In this document: piece after piece, positions 51,059 to 59,521 of the stretch
Position numbering within the stretch: the first letter of the stretch is position 1
Layout: each line of letters opens with the position of its first letter
Assembly (NCBI RefSeq): GCF_025460765.1
Contig: NZ_JAMWEG010000010.1
Location: 124,001-188,000, forward strand
DNA: 64,000 nt
Source of the DNA: Micromonospora sp. MA102
GTDB taxonomy: Bacteria > Actinomycetota > Actinomycetes > Mycobacteriales > Micromonosporaceae
Reading direction: 5' to 3'
Position numbers and translations under genes: made by a program
Notes under the pieces: model-generated
The model's input: the letters and a program-made list of their open reading frames with translations, nothing else
The model's database searches: none
Told to the model about the DNA's origin: nothing

Positions 51059-52201
51059 TCAGGCCGTGCCGGAGGAGACCAGCGGGGCCGGGGCCACCTG
51101 TCGGCGGCGGTCGGCGCGCCGGTTGGGCAGCGACAGCCGGATCACCTTCCACCAGGCGGAGGCGACCTGCTTGGGCAGCGGGCCGGTGGTGTACTTCAGC
51201 CCGTACCGGTCGAACAGGGCCCGGACCTGCGGGGCGATCTCCTGGTAGCGGTTGCTCGGCAGGTCGGGGAAGAGGTGGTGCTCGATCTGGAACGACAGGT
51301 TGCCGGTCATGATGTGCAGCAGCCGGGGGCCGCTGATGTTGGCCGAGCCGAGCATCTGCCGCAGGTACCACTCGCCGCGGGTCTCGCCGTCGATGGAGGT
51401 CTTCTCGAAGGTCTCCACGCCGTTCGGGAAGTGCCCGCACATGATCACCGAGTGGCTCCACAGGTTGCGGATGAGGTTCGCGGTGAACGTGGCGGCGAGC
51501 GTGGACAGGAACGACGGGCCGGACAGCAGCGGGTGCAGCACGTAGTCCTTGAGCACCTGGCGGCGGATCTTGCGGCCGACCGCCCTGGCGCGGGCCCGGA
51601 ACCCCGGGTCCTTGTGCCGGCCGTTCTTGAGGTTCTCCCCCAGCTCCAGGTCGTACGCGGCGATGCCGTACTCGAAGAAGCAGGCGTTCACGAAGTTGTA
51701 GAACGGCTGGCCCAGGTACGCCGGGTGCCACGGCTGGTCCTCGTCGACCCGCATGATGCCGTAGCCGAGGTCGTTGTCCTTGCCGAGCACGTTGGTGTAG
51801 CGGTGGTGCAGCTCGTTGTGCGAGTGCTTCCACTGCTCCGGAGGGGAGACGTGGTCCCAGTCCCAGGTGGTCGAGTGGATCTTCGGGTCGCGCATCCAGT
51901 CCCACTGCCCGTGCAGGACGTTGTGCCCGATCTCCATGTTGTCCAGGATCTTGGCCACCGAGAGGCCGGCCGTGCCGACGATCCAGGCCGGCGGGAACAG
52001 CGAGAACAGCAGCACGGCGCGGCTGCTCAGCTCCAGCGTTCGCTGGGTCTTGATCACCTTGCGGATGTAGCGGGCGTCCCGCTCACCCCGGTCGGCGATC
52101 ACCCGGTCCCGGATCGCGTCCAGCTCCTTGCCGATGATCTCGATGTCCTCGGCGCTGAGGTGGGCGATCGGGTTGTCCGCCTTCTTCTGGATCACTGTCA
52201 C
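51059..52201 (-). CDS. Membrane fatty-acid desaturase
   Basis: 380 residues with the three di-iron histidine boxes of acyl desaturases: HNVLHGQWDW, HSHNELHH and QIEHHLFPDLP. Two hydrophobic regions span the membrane. It resembles acyl-lipid/CoA desaturases of the DesA3 type and would receive electrons from the reductase encoded immediately upstream (16-base gap). The GTG at 52201 follows AGGAGG by 9 bases. A terminator follows its stop. Confidence 0.9.
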   Translation of the reverse strand: MTVIQKKADNPIAHLSAEDIEIIGKELDAIRDRVIADRGERDARYIRKVIKTQRTLELSSRAVLLFSLFPPAWIVGTAGLSVAKILDNMEIGHNVLHGQWDWMRDPKIHSTTWDWDHVSPPEQWKHSHNELHHRYTNVLGKDNDLGYGIMRVDEDQPWHPAYLGQPFYNFVNACFFEYGIAAYDLELGENLKNGRHKDPGFRARARAVGRKIRRQVLKDYVLHPLLSGPSFLSTLAATFTANLIRNLWSHSVIMCGHFPNGVETFEKTSIDGETRGEWYLRQMLGSANISGPRLLHIMTGNLSFQIEHHLFPDLPSNRYQEIAPQVRALFDRYGLKYTTGPLPKQVASAWWKVIRLSLPNRRADRRRQVAPAPLVSSGTA

Positions 52202-52217
52202 GTCGGAGGGCCTCCTG

Positions 52218-53309
52218 TCAGAGTTCGATGTCGCAGGTACCGGCGGCCGCCGACACGCAGGTCTGCACGAGCACGCCGTCACCGGGAACGGCGGTGGTGA
52301 CGTCGCCGTTGCGCAGGTCGCGCACCGCGCCCTCCCGCAGCGGGACGACGCAGCCGAAGCAGATGCCCATCCGGCAGCCGGACGGCATCAGCACCCCGGC
52401 CCGCTCGCCGGCGTCGAGGATCGGGGTGGCCCCGTCGGCCTCGACGGTCACGCCGGCCCCGGTGAACGTCACGGTGCCGCCCTCCCCCGGCGAGATCACG
52501 GTCGGGCGGAACCGTTCGGTGTGCAGCCGGTCGGCGAGCCCCTGTGCCTCCCAGTACCCCTCGACGGCGTCGAGCATGCCGATCGGCCCGCAGGCCCAGG
52601 CCTGCCGGTCGAGGTGGTCGGGCACCAGGCCGGCCAGCTCGTCGACGCCGAGCAGGCCGTCGGTGTCGGTGTGCCGCTCGACCAGCCGCAGCGCGCCGGC
52701 CTCGGCGAGCGCCCGCAGCTCCGGGCCGAAGATGACGTCGTCCCGGGTCGGCGACGAGTGCACCAGCACCACGTCGGCGCGGTCGTGCAGGCCGGCGCGG
52801 AGCATCCCCATGACCGGGGTGATGCCGCTGCCGGCCGTGAGGAAGAGGACCGGTCCGGGGGTCGCCTCGGGCACGACGAAGTCGCCCTGCGCCTGGTCGA
52901 GCTGGACGATCGTGCCGGGCCGCACCCGGCGGACCAGGTGGTTGCTGACCTTGCCGTCCGGGATCGCCTTCACGGTGACGGAGATCAGGCCGTCCGCGGC
53001 GCCCGGCGTCGAGGTGACCGAGTACGCGCGCCACTGGCGCACTCCGTCGACGTCCACGCCGAGGCGCACGTACTGTCCGGGCAGGTGTCCCCGCCAGCTG
53101 CGGCCCGGCTGGATGACCACGGTCGCCGCGTCCCGGGTCTCCGGCCGGACGGCGACGATCCGGCCGCGCAGCGGGGCGCCGGCCCGCAGCGGCGCCACGA
53201 GGTCGAGGTAGTCGCCGGGCAGCAGCGGGGTGGTGACCGCGCCGGCCAGCCGCGACAGTCTGTCCCGGAAGGTCACCTTCTGGGAGCGGCGGGGGGCAGT
53301 TGTGGTCAT
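52218..53309 (-). CDS. Ferredoxin reductase with 2Fe-2S domain
   Basis: 363 residues: FAD-binding (RAYSVTSTPG), NAD-binding (LFLTAGSGITPVMGMLRAG) and a C-terminal plant-type 2Fe-2S domain with CRMGICFGC plus a distal Cys in VLVQTCVS. It transfers electrons from NAD(P)H to the following desaturase, as in the mycobacterial Rv3230c-DesA3 pair. It is the first gene of the minus-strand operon, divergent from the PucR-type regulator. Confidence 0.9.
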   Translation of the reverse strand: MTTTAPRRSQKVTFRDRLSRLAGAVTTPLLPGDYLDLVAPLRAGAPLRGRIVAVRPETRDAATVVIQPGRSWRGHLPGQYVRLGVDVDGVRQWRAYSVTSTPGAADGLISVTVKAIPDGKVSNHLVRRVRPGTIVQLDQAQGDFVVPEATPGPVLFLTAGSGITPVMGMLRAGLHDRADVVLVHSSPTRDDVIFGPELRALAEAGALRLVERHTDTDGLLGVDELAGLVPDHLDRQAWACGPIGMLDAVEGYWEAQGLADRLHTERFRPTVISPGEGGTVTFTGAGVTVEADGATPILDAGERAGVLMPSGCRMGICFGCVVPLREGAVRDLRNGDVTTAVPGDGVLVQTCVSAAAGTCDIEL

Positions 53310-53392
53310 ATCACCAGGGTGACTGCGTGATCGCATAACATCTTGACCGGCAAAGGTGAAATGGTCGCAGGTTCTTGTTCGGGGAGAACAAC

Positions 53393-54616
53393 ATGTCGGA
53401 CGACCACGCGAGCTATCGCGCGGCCCATCTCGAACTCGACGCGCGGGTGTCGGCCCGCCTCCGGGACCGGCTCCCCGTCGTCGCCGAGCGTACCGTCACC
53501 GCGATCACCGCCGAGGTGCCCGACTACTCCGGCGCGCTCACCGGCACGATGCGGGAAAAGATCGAGAACGCGGTACGCATCGCCCTGGGCACCTTCCTCC
53601 AGCTCATCGACGGGGCACAGCTGGCCGATCCGAGCACCCCGCTGGCCCCCGCCCTGGAGGCCGCGTACGCGCTGGGCAGCGGCGAGGCCCGCTCGGGGCG
53701 CAGCATGGACGCGCTGCTGGCCGCATACCGGGTGGGGGCGCGGGTGGCGTGGCGGGAGGTCTCCGCCACCACGGTGCGCAGCGGGCTGTCCGCCGAGACG
53801 GTGGCCGAGTTCGCCGAGCTGATGTTCGCGTACATCGACGAGCTGTCCGCGGCCAGCGTGGCCGGGCACGCCGACGAGCGGGCCAGCGCCGGCCGGGCCC
53901 GCCGCCGCAACATGGAACGGCTCACGCAGCAGCTGCTCGCCGGGGAACCCGAGGACATCCTGCGGCGCAGCGCCGAACGGGCCGATTGGCCGCTGCCGCA
54001 GACCCTCACCGTCGTCCTCCTGCCCCGCCGCAACCTGCGCGCGGTGCTCGCCCTGCTCGGCCCGCACACCCTGGAGAGCGGCGAGGACCTGCCCGGCATG
54101 GACCCGGCCGAGGAACTGGCCGTCCTGCTGGTGCCGGACACCCACGGCGCCCGGCGGCGCCAGCTCACCCGCCTGCTGCACGGGCACGGGGCGGTGCTCG
54201 GGCCGGCCCGGCCGTGGCACCGGGTCGCCGCCTCCTACCAGCGGGCCACCCGGGCGCTCGCCCTCGGCCTCGGCGAACCGGACGCCGGGCCGGTCGACAC
54301 CGAGCACCACCTGGCCGAACTGCTGCTCAGCATGGACCCGGAGGGGCTGGCCGACCTGCGCGCCCAGGCCCTCGCGCCGCTGGCCGACCTGCCGCCGGCC
54401 ACCGCGCACCGGCTCGCCGAGACGCTGCGCTCCTGGCTGCTGCACCAGGGCCGCCGCGACGACGTGGCCGCCGACCTGTTCGTGCACCCGCAGACCGTCC
54501 GCTACCGGATGGGCAAACTCCGCGAGCTGTACGGCGACCGGCTCCACGAACCGGCCACGGTGCTCGCCCTCACCATCGCCCTGGCCGTCCCGCCCACCCC
54601 GCCGAAGACGGAATGA
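53393..54616 (+). CDS. PucR/CdaR-family transcriptional regulator
   Basis: 407 residues. N-terminal helical sensor region (1-170), a degenerate central domain, and a C-terminal helix-turn-helix (VAADLFVHPQTVRYRMGKLRELYG, about 365-388). Divergent from the reductase-desaturase operon, it is the likely regulator of membrane lipid desaturation. GGGAGA precedes the ATG. The 83-base intergenic region between them has no obvious operator I could name. Confidence 0.87.
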   Translation: MSDDHASYRAAHLELDARVSARLRDRLPVVAERTVTAITAEVPDYSGALTGTMREKIENAVRIALGTFLQLIDGAQLADPSTPLAPALEAAYALGSGEARSGRSMDALLAAYRVGARVAWREVSATTVRSGLSAETVAEFAELMFAYIDELSAASVAGHADERASAGRARRRNMERLTQQLLAGEPEDILRRSAERADWPLPQTLTVVLLPRRNLRAVLALLGPHTLESGEDLPGMDPAEELAVLLVPDTHGARRRQLTRLLHGHGAVLGPARPWHRVAASYQRATRALALGLGEPDAGPVDTEHHLAELLLSMDPEGLADLRAQALAPLADLPPATAHRLAETLRSWLLHQGRRDDVAADLFVHPQTVRYRMGKLRELYGDRLHEPATVLALTIALAVPPTPPKTE

Positions 54617-54661
54617 CCACCGGGCGCGTCCCGCGCGGCGCCGGGCCGGCCGGTCCGGGTG

Positions 54662-55072
54662 TCAGCGGGTCCCGGCGACGGCGGGCCGCGGTTCGCCCAG
54701 GAACGCGTAGGCGGCCAGCGCGCCGGCGAGGACGGCGTCCACCGCGATGACGAAGCCCCGGTCCATCCCGTCCGGGGCAAGGGCGAACCCGGTCGCCAGG
54801 GCGACCACGGCGATCAGCACCGGGATCCCCCGGACCGCCCGCCGCGCGGCCGGACGGGTGGCGGGCGGCCGGAACCCGGCGACCGCCAGGACCGCCCGGA
54901 CGACGCCCGCGAGCCCGACGATCAACGAGGGAACGGCCAACCCGGCCACCTCCCGGTCCAGCCCGGCCAGCCCGGACCAGGCGAGCAGCCCGAAGACCAC
55001 GACGGCGAGGACGTGCAGAGGCGCGTCGCCGAGCAGGCGGCGACGCGCGGCTGGTTCGCTGTCCCGCGTCAT
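54662..55072 (-). CDS. Four-helix membrane protein
   Basis: 136 residues with four hydrophobic helices (HVLAVVVFGLLAWSGLAGL, VPSLIVGLAGVVRAVLAVAGF, IPVLIAVVALATGFALA, FVIAVDAVLAGALAAYAFLG). The family is not recognised. The ATG at 55072 follows a G-rich run; a longer start at 55120 is possible. Confidence 0.65.
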   Translation of the reverse strand: MTRDSEPAARRRLLGDAPLHVLAVVVFGLLAWSGLAGLDREVAGLAVPSLIVGLAGVVRAVLAVAGFRPPATRPAARRAVRGIPVLIAVVALATGFALAPDGMDRGFVIAVDAVLAGALAAYAFLGEPRPAVAGTR

Positions 55073-55153
55073 GACCGTCCCCCGTCCGGATGCCGGCATC
55101 GTGGACAGCCATCGTCGCACTCCGCGGGGCCGCGCCCCAGCGGCCGACCGGGC

Positions 55154-55345
55154 CTATTCCTCCGGGACGCCCGGGCCGACCTCGCCGCGCCTCAGGTGCT
55201 CGGCGTTGCGGTCGGCTTCGCTGTCCGCGTTCGCGGCGCCGGCGCCGGCGTCCCTGGTGCGGCGCCCCTCGGCGTCCTGGTACACCGCGCCGGTCTCCAG
55301 CGCGTCCTCCTGCTGCCGGCTCTGCTCAGGTGTGGTCATCACCAC
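55154..55345 (-). CDS. Small acidic hypothetical protein
   Basis: Up to 63 residues, rich in Glu, Asp, Arg and Ala, with no hydrophobic core (probably disordered). Methionines at positions 1 and 3 are possible starts. No clear ribosome site. GC3 is high. Support is moderate only. Confidence 0.45.
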   Translation of the reverse strand: MVMTTPEQSRQQEDALETGAVYQDAEGRRTRDAGAGAANADSEADRNAEHLRRGEVGPGVPEE

Positions 55346-55416
55346 CGACTACCCGGCCGTCGCCCCGTTCATGCGCCGGTCCCGGCGAGGCGGAGCGCCC
55401 GGAGACCATGCTGCCG

Positions 55417-55917
55417 TCACGCGGGGAGGTAGACGAGGTCCATGGTGTCGGTGCGCCCGGACCAGCGGAGGTCGAGGTGCCAGCAGCCGGCCTGCGGCAG
55501 GTCGACGATCGAGGGGCCGGGGCCGCCGGCGACCGTGCGGGTCACCCGGGTGGTGGTGCCGCCCAGGGAGGCGGTGATGACGAGGGTGGTCGACGCGTCG
55601 GGGTCGGGCGACGGGGTCGCCGCCGGCCGGGCCACCCAGAGGATCTTGTTGTTCGGTCCCTCCGTCCGGTCGACCGTCAGCGGATGGCCGAACAGCACGG
55701 CCACGATGTCGCCCTTCGCGCCGAACACGTGCGGGGCGCGGGCGTCCCCGCTGAACCCGGCGTCGGCCCAGTCGGGCAGCCGGCCCTCCTCCACCCGCCC
55801 GGCACAGCCGGTGGGCGCGACCGCCGCCGGGCTGGGCGGCGCGGCCGACCGGCTCGCGGTGGTGCAACCGGCCAGCAGCACCACCGACCCCAGCAGGAGC
55901 CTGCCCCATGAACGCAT
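55417..55917 (-). CDS. Predicted lipoprotein
   Basis: 166 residues. Signal RLLLGSVVLLAGC with the lipobox Cys at 18, then a Ser/Pro/Ala linker and a beta-rich domain ending GCWHLDLRWSGRTDTMDLVY. The function is unknown. GGAGGTG lies 4-8 bases before the ATG at 55917; the open frame upstream to 56085 is not used. Confidence 0.8.
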   Translation of the reverse strand: MRSWGRLLLGSVVLLAGCTTASRSAAPPSPAAVAPTGCAGRVEEGRLPDWADAGFSGDARAPHVFGAKGDIVAVLFGHPLTVDRTEGPNNKILWVARPAATPSPDPDASTTLVITASLGGTTTRVTRTVAGGPGPSIVDLPQAGCWHLDLRWSGRTDTMDLVYLPA

Positions 55918-56035
55918 CTCGCACCTCCGCACCGGGTGGGCGCCGGTCGGTGGCACCCCGTTGTCCTGAGGACACCGGTCGGGCCGCGCAGGTTCCTCCC
56001 GTGGCGGGCGAGCGGTCGCGCGGGGCGACAGGCGC

Positions 56036-56755
56036 CTAGTCCAGGGAGGCGGCGATCCCGGTCGCCTCGTCCCGGCGGAGGTCACCTTCCAGCCGGTAGC
56101 TGACGCCGGCGTCCTCCCAGATCAGCGTGGCCGCGGCGAGCCGCGCCGTCTCCACCCGGACCGTGCCGGTGCGGTCGACGTACGCCAGCTCGTGCGGGCC
56201 GCCGATCCAGACGGCGAAGTCGCCGTCGACCTGGACCCACTCGACGCCGGGCCCACTGATCTGCTTGTGGAAGACCGGATCGAGCTGACCGTCGAAGGCG
56301 TCGAGGCGCAGGGTCCCGCCGCGGTAGAGCAGCGTCGCCACCCGGTACGCCCCGGCGCCGTCCGGGTCGGCGACCAGCACCTGTTCCGGCTCGCCCAGCT
56401 CGACCGGTACGCGGATCGGGAAGCGGACGTGCCGCTGCGCCTCGACGAGGGAGGCGGGCCGCTGCTCCGGCAGCGGCGAGGGTGTGCCGGTGTGCGGCGC
56501 CGGCACCGGCGTGGTCTCGATGACGATCCCCGAGAAGCGCAGCAGTCCCGTCACCGCGTCGGCGATGGCGGCCCGCCCCGGCGGCAGCAGGGCGACGAGC
56601 AGCGCGGCCAGCGCCGCGGCGAGCCAGTAGCGCCAGCGGCGCCGGCGGCGGGCCGGCGCGGCCAGCCGGGCCCGCACCCGGGCGGTCACGTCGGGGACCT
56701 CGGGCGTCTCCAGCCAGGTGGCGAGGTCGCGCAGTTCGCGTTCGAGGTCATCCAC
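56036..56755 (-). CDS. DUF4367-like membrane protein (anti-sigma-like partner)
   Basis: 239 residues: short cytoplasmic N-terminus MDDLERELRDLATWLET, a membrane helix (about 42-58, YWLAAALAALLVALLPP), then an extracellular domain of the DUF4367 type. It starts 8 bases inside the end of the ECF sigma gene, so it is coupled and is probably its regulator. No zinc-binding anti-sigma motif is visible. Confidence 0.78.
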   Translation of the reverse strand: MDDLERELRDLATWLETPEVPDVTARVRARLAAPARRRRRWRYWLAAALAALLVALLPPGRAAIADAVTGLLRFSGIVIETTPVPAPHTGTPSPLPEQRPASLVEAQRHVRFPIRVPVELGEPEQVLVADPDGAGAYRVATLLYRGGTLRLDAFDGQLDPVFHKQISGPGVEWVQVDGDFAVWIGGPHELAYVDRTGTVRVETARLAAATLIWEDAGVSYRLEGDLRRDEATGIAASLD

Positions 56756-57299
56756 GGCGCACCTCCTCGCGGTCGAGCAGGCCGCGCAGCTTGGCCAGAG
56801 CCCGGTACGTCCGCGACTTCACCGTGCCCCTGGGCCAGCCGAGCGTCGTCACGGTCTCCTCCTCGGTCAGGTCGAGAAGGAACCGGCACACGATCACCTC
56901 GCGGTCCTTGACCGGCAGCTGGCGCAGCGCCGCCACCAGCGCGGCCCGGCGTTCCGCGGCGAGGACCCCGCCGACCGCGACGTCCTCGCCGACCGCCGGC
57001 CCGTCCTGCGCCGCCGCACGCAGGACCAGCCCGTCCCGCCGGCTGCGGGACCGGTGCAGGTTGCGGGTCTCGTTGGCGACGATCGCGAGCAGCCACGACC
57101 GGAAGGACGACTCGCCGCGGTAGCGGGACAGACTGCGGAACCCCTTCACGAACGCCTCCTGGATGACGTCCTCCGCGTCCGATCCGGCGCCGAGCAGCAC
57201 CGCCGTCCGGTACGCGGACGCGGTGTGCCGGGCGACCAGGAGTTCGTACCCCTCCAGGTCACCGGTGCGGGCGCGGCGGACAAGCTCGTCGTCGTCCAG
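56748..57299 (-). CDS. ECF-type sigma factor, probable CTG start
   Basis: 183 residues. Region 2: LVRRARTGDLEGYELLVARHTASAYRTAVLLG...DVIQEAFVKGFRSL...SFRSWLLAIVANETRN; region 4: LPVKDREVIVCRFLLDLTEEETVTTLGWPRGTVKSR. The first ATG/GTG/TTG in frame, a GTG at 57200, would delete most of region 2.1. A CTG at 57299 lies 6 bases after AGGGGAGG and begins exactly where ECF proteins begin (LDDDELVRRA), and a stop codon sits a few codons further upstream. I therefore call CTG as the start. It precedes a coupled membrane partner and has its own promoter upstream. Confidence 0.85.
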   Translation of the reverse strand: MDDDELVRRARTGDLEGYELLVARHTASAYRTAVLLGAGSDAEDVIQEAFVKGFRSLSRYRGESSFRSWLLAIVANETRNLHRSRSRRDGLVLRAAAQDGPAVGEDVAVGGVLAAERRAALVAALRQLPVKDREVIVCRFLLDLTEEETVTTLGWPRGTVKSRTYRALAKLRGLLDREEVRRG

Positions 57300-57327
57300 T
57301 GGAGACCTCCCCTTCGACCACCCTCAT

Positions 57328-57353
57328 GACACCGGTCGCGCCCGGACGGTTCC
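57328..57353 (-). promoter_or_regulatory. ECF-type promoter for the sigma gene
   Basis: On the minus strand, GGAACC (57353-57348), a 17-base spacer and GTC (57330-57328) match the GGAAC/GTC style of ECF promoters. It lies about 30 bases before the sigma start, suggesting positive autoregulation. Confidence 0.65.
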
Positions 57354-57367
57354 ACCTTCTGCGGGAT

Positions 57368-57393
57368 GGAACCTCGACGGCTTCGAGGGTGTC
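57368..57393 (+). promoter_or_regulatory. ECF-type promoter for the divergent lipoprotein gene
   Basis: On the plus strand, GGAACC (57368-57373), a 17-base spacer and GTC (57391-57393). It repeats the minus-strand promoter, including the flanking GGTGTCA. A start near the ATG at 57402 would give a leaderless mRNA. Confidence 0.65.
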
Positions 57394-57401
57394 ACCTCGG
57401 C

Positions 57402-58652
57402 ATGACCGTCACCATCTCCCGCCGCGGCGTCCTGACCCTGCTCGCCGGTGCCGGCGCCGCCGCACTGGCCGGCTGCGAGCCGACCCGCGCCAGGACCTCC
57501 GCCCCGACCGTCACCGTCCCCGATCCGCTGCTCGTCCAGGTCGACGCGGGACAGGTTCTCCTGCGCGGAGCCGACCGGCGGACGATCCCCCGCGCCGTCG
57601 CCAGCGCGGACGGCGCCTGGATCTTCGCGACCGCCCCCGCGGGCCCCGACACCGCCTGCTGGCGGATCGACACCACGACCGGCCGCGCCTCGGCGAGGAC
57701 GGCGCTACCCGGACGCTGGCTGCCCCAGGTGGTCTCCGCCGAGGGGACGGGCGTGGCGCTCACCACGACCACGGCGACGGTGAACGGCGGCCGGCCCGCC
57801 GGGCGGGAGGTGACGCCGGTGCTGGTCGCCGACGTCAACGGGCTGCGCCACCGCCTCGACCTGCCGGGCAACTTCGTTCCGGAGGCGTTCACCGCCGACC
57901 GCACCGGGCTGTTCGTCCTCGAATGGCTCCCGGCGGCCGCGCCGGACCGCTACCGGGTGCGGGTCGTCGACCTGGCCACCGGCCAGCCCGGCCCGCTGGC
58001 CACCCGCGACAAGCAGCCGGTGCCACCCGGCGCCGAGGAGGAGATGCGCGGCGACGGCCGCCAGGCGGTGCTCGCACCGGACCGCACCGTCCTCTACACG
58101 CTCTACACCCACCAGCCCGGCCACCAGCACACCCGGGACCTCGTGAGCGGACGGCCCGGCAACGCGCACGCGTTCGTCCACACGTTGCACCTGGCGCAGT
58201 GGTGGGCGTACTGCATCGATCTGCCGCACCCGTTCGGCGAGGCGACCGCGGCCGGCCACACCATGGCGATCAGCCCCGACGGCGGTCGGCTCCTCGTCGC
58301 CGACATCTCGTCGGGCACCGTCGCGGACATCTCCACCGAGGACCTGACGGTACGCCGGACGGTGCCGCTGGCCCGCGGCGCCGGCGCCGCCCACGCCACC
58401 GCCGGCTCCGACCGCCTCTTCCTCGCCGCCGGCACGGCGGTCCGGGCCCTGGATCTCAGCCGCCTGACCGGCACGGTGGACTGGCAGGCGCGCGAGCCGG
58501 TCTCCGGCCTGGTGGCCAGCCCTGACGGCAGCCGCCTCTATCTGGGCCAGCGGGACGCGGTGAGCTGGCACGACGCCGCCAGCGGCCGGGAACTCGGCCG
58601 CGTCCCGGTGCCCGGACTCGTCGGCCTGCGCGGCCTCGCGGCACGCCCCTGA
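57402..58652 (+). CDS. Secreted lipoprotein, beta-propeller-like
   Basis: 416 residues. N-terminus ISRRGVLTLLAGAGAAALAGC combines twin-arginine and lipobox features, so a Tat-exported lipoprotein is likely (C near 25). The rest repeats WD40/YVTN-like blades (ISPDGGRLLVADISSGTVADISTEDLTV, ASPDGSRLYLGQRDAVS). The role is unknown; it may be an envelope-stress effector under the divergent ECF sigma factor. The start codon lies right after the promoter, without a ribosome site, consistent with leaderless translation. Confidence 0.8.
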   Translation: MTVTISRRGVLTLLAGAGAAALAGCEPTRARTSAPTVTVPDPLLVQVDAGQVLLRGADRRTIPRAVASADGAWIFATAPAGPDTACWRIDTTTGRASARTALPGRWLPQVVSAEGTGVALTTTTATVNGGRPAGREVTPVLVADVNGLRHRLDLPGNFVPEAFTADRTGLFVLEWLPAAAPDRYRVRVVDLATGQPGPLATRDKQPVPPGAEEEMRGDGRQAVLAPDRTVLYTLYTHQPGHQHTRDLVSGRPGNAHAFVHTLHLAQWWAYCIDLPHPFGEATAAGHTMAISPDGGRLLVADISSGTVADISTEDLTVRRTVPLARGAGAAHATAGSDRLFLAAGTAVRALDLSRLTGTVDWQAREPVSGLVASPDGSRLYLGQRDAVSWHDAASGRELGRVPVPGLVGLRGLAARP

Positions 58653-58671
58653 ACGCCGCGCCACCAGGGGC

Positions 58672-59295
58672 TCACCGCAGGACGGCGTACCGCACGTGAA
58701 CGGCGTACGGCGAGTGGTGGACCGAGAGGATCTTCAGGTCGAGATCGCGGTCGAAGCCCTCGAAGAGCCGCTTCCCCCGGCCCAGGACGACCGGAGCGGT
58801 GGTGACGCCGAGCTCGTCGACGACCCCGGCCGTGAGCGCCTGCCGGATGACGTCCGCCCCGCCGCCGATGGCGACAGCGCCGTCGCCGGCCGCCCGCCGG
58901 GCCGCCGCCAGCGCCTCGTCGAACCCGTCGACCATGAGGAACCCGCTGCTCGGGTCGGGCTGGTCCGCGGTGCGGTGGGTCAGCACGACCAGGGTTCCCT
59001 GGAACGGGTTCCGGCCGCCCCAGCCGCCCGCGCTGTCGTACATGCCCCGGCCGCACAGGCCGGCGCCCGTCCCCGCGAGCAGCGTGTCGAAGTAGGCCCG
59101 GTCCTCGTCGCTCATGCCGGCGCCGGGTTCGCGCTCCGACTCGTAGGTCCACGGGCCGCCCATCACCCAGTAGTGGAGCCGCTCGCCGCCGACGCCGAGC
59201 CCCTGGCCCGCGTGGTCGTCGGGACCGGTGACGTAGCCGTCCAGTGACACGGTGATGGCGGCCTTCACCGGGCCGCGTTCCGCGGTGCTGCTCAT
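58672..59295 (-). CDS. Dihydrofolate-reductase-family (RibD-C-like) protein
   Basis: 207 residues with the RibD C-terminal/DHFR-like fold: AAITVSLDGYVTGPDD, LCGRGMYDSAGGW, VAIGGGADVIRQALTAGVVDELGVTTAPVVLGRGKRLFEG. Such proteins bind NADPH and reduce an unknown substrate; they are not the essential folate enzyme. GGGAGGAC lies close before the ATG. It is divergent from the two-component system. Confidence 0.88.
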   Translation of the reverse strand: MSSTAERGPVKAAITVSLDGYVTGPDDHAGQGLGVGGERLHYWVMGGPWTYESEREPGAGMSDEDRAYFDTLLAGTGAGLCGRGMYDSAGGWGGRNPFQGTLVVLTHRTADQPDPSSGFLMVDGFDEALAAARRAAGDGAVAIGGGADVIRQALTAGVVDELGVTTAPVVLGRGKRLFEGFDRDLDLKILSVHHSPYAVHVRYAVLR

Positions 59296-59451
59296 GCGTC
59301 CTCCCGTGGCGGACCTCGAACGTGGCGGAGACCGCCCGCCGGCGGGCTCGTCGGTCGTGCGTGCGGGGCCGCCGGCGTGTGTCTCCCGTCACCGTAGCCG
59401 GACGTACGTCGAGGAGGGACCCGCCGGCGGCCCGACCCGCCGCCCACCGCC

Positions 59452-59467
59452 GTAAGAACTCGGCAAT
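59452..59467. promoter_or_regulatory. Candidate response-regulator box upstream of the two-component genes
   Basis: GTAAG (59452-59456) and GCAAT (59463-59467) are spaced 11 bases apart, and on the other strand read ATTGC-N6-CTTAC. This resembles the CTTAC repeats upstream of the glycosyltransferase operon (63345-63378). Confidence 0.35.
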
Positions 59468-59521
59468 GGATCGGCCACCCACCCGTGGCTACGCTGGCCC
59501 CTCGGGTACGGGGAGGTGCAC

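Noticed and set aside
57146..57355. 69-codon minus-strand frame beginning MEPSGRDRC
   Set aside because: It is in a different frame from the sigma factor, whose motifs are clear in the frame starting at the CTG.
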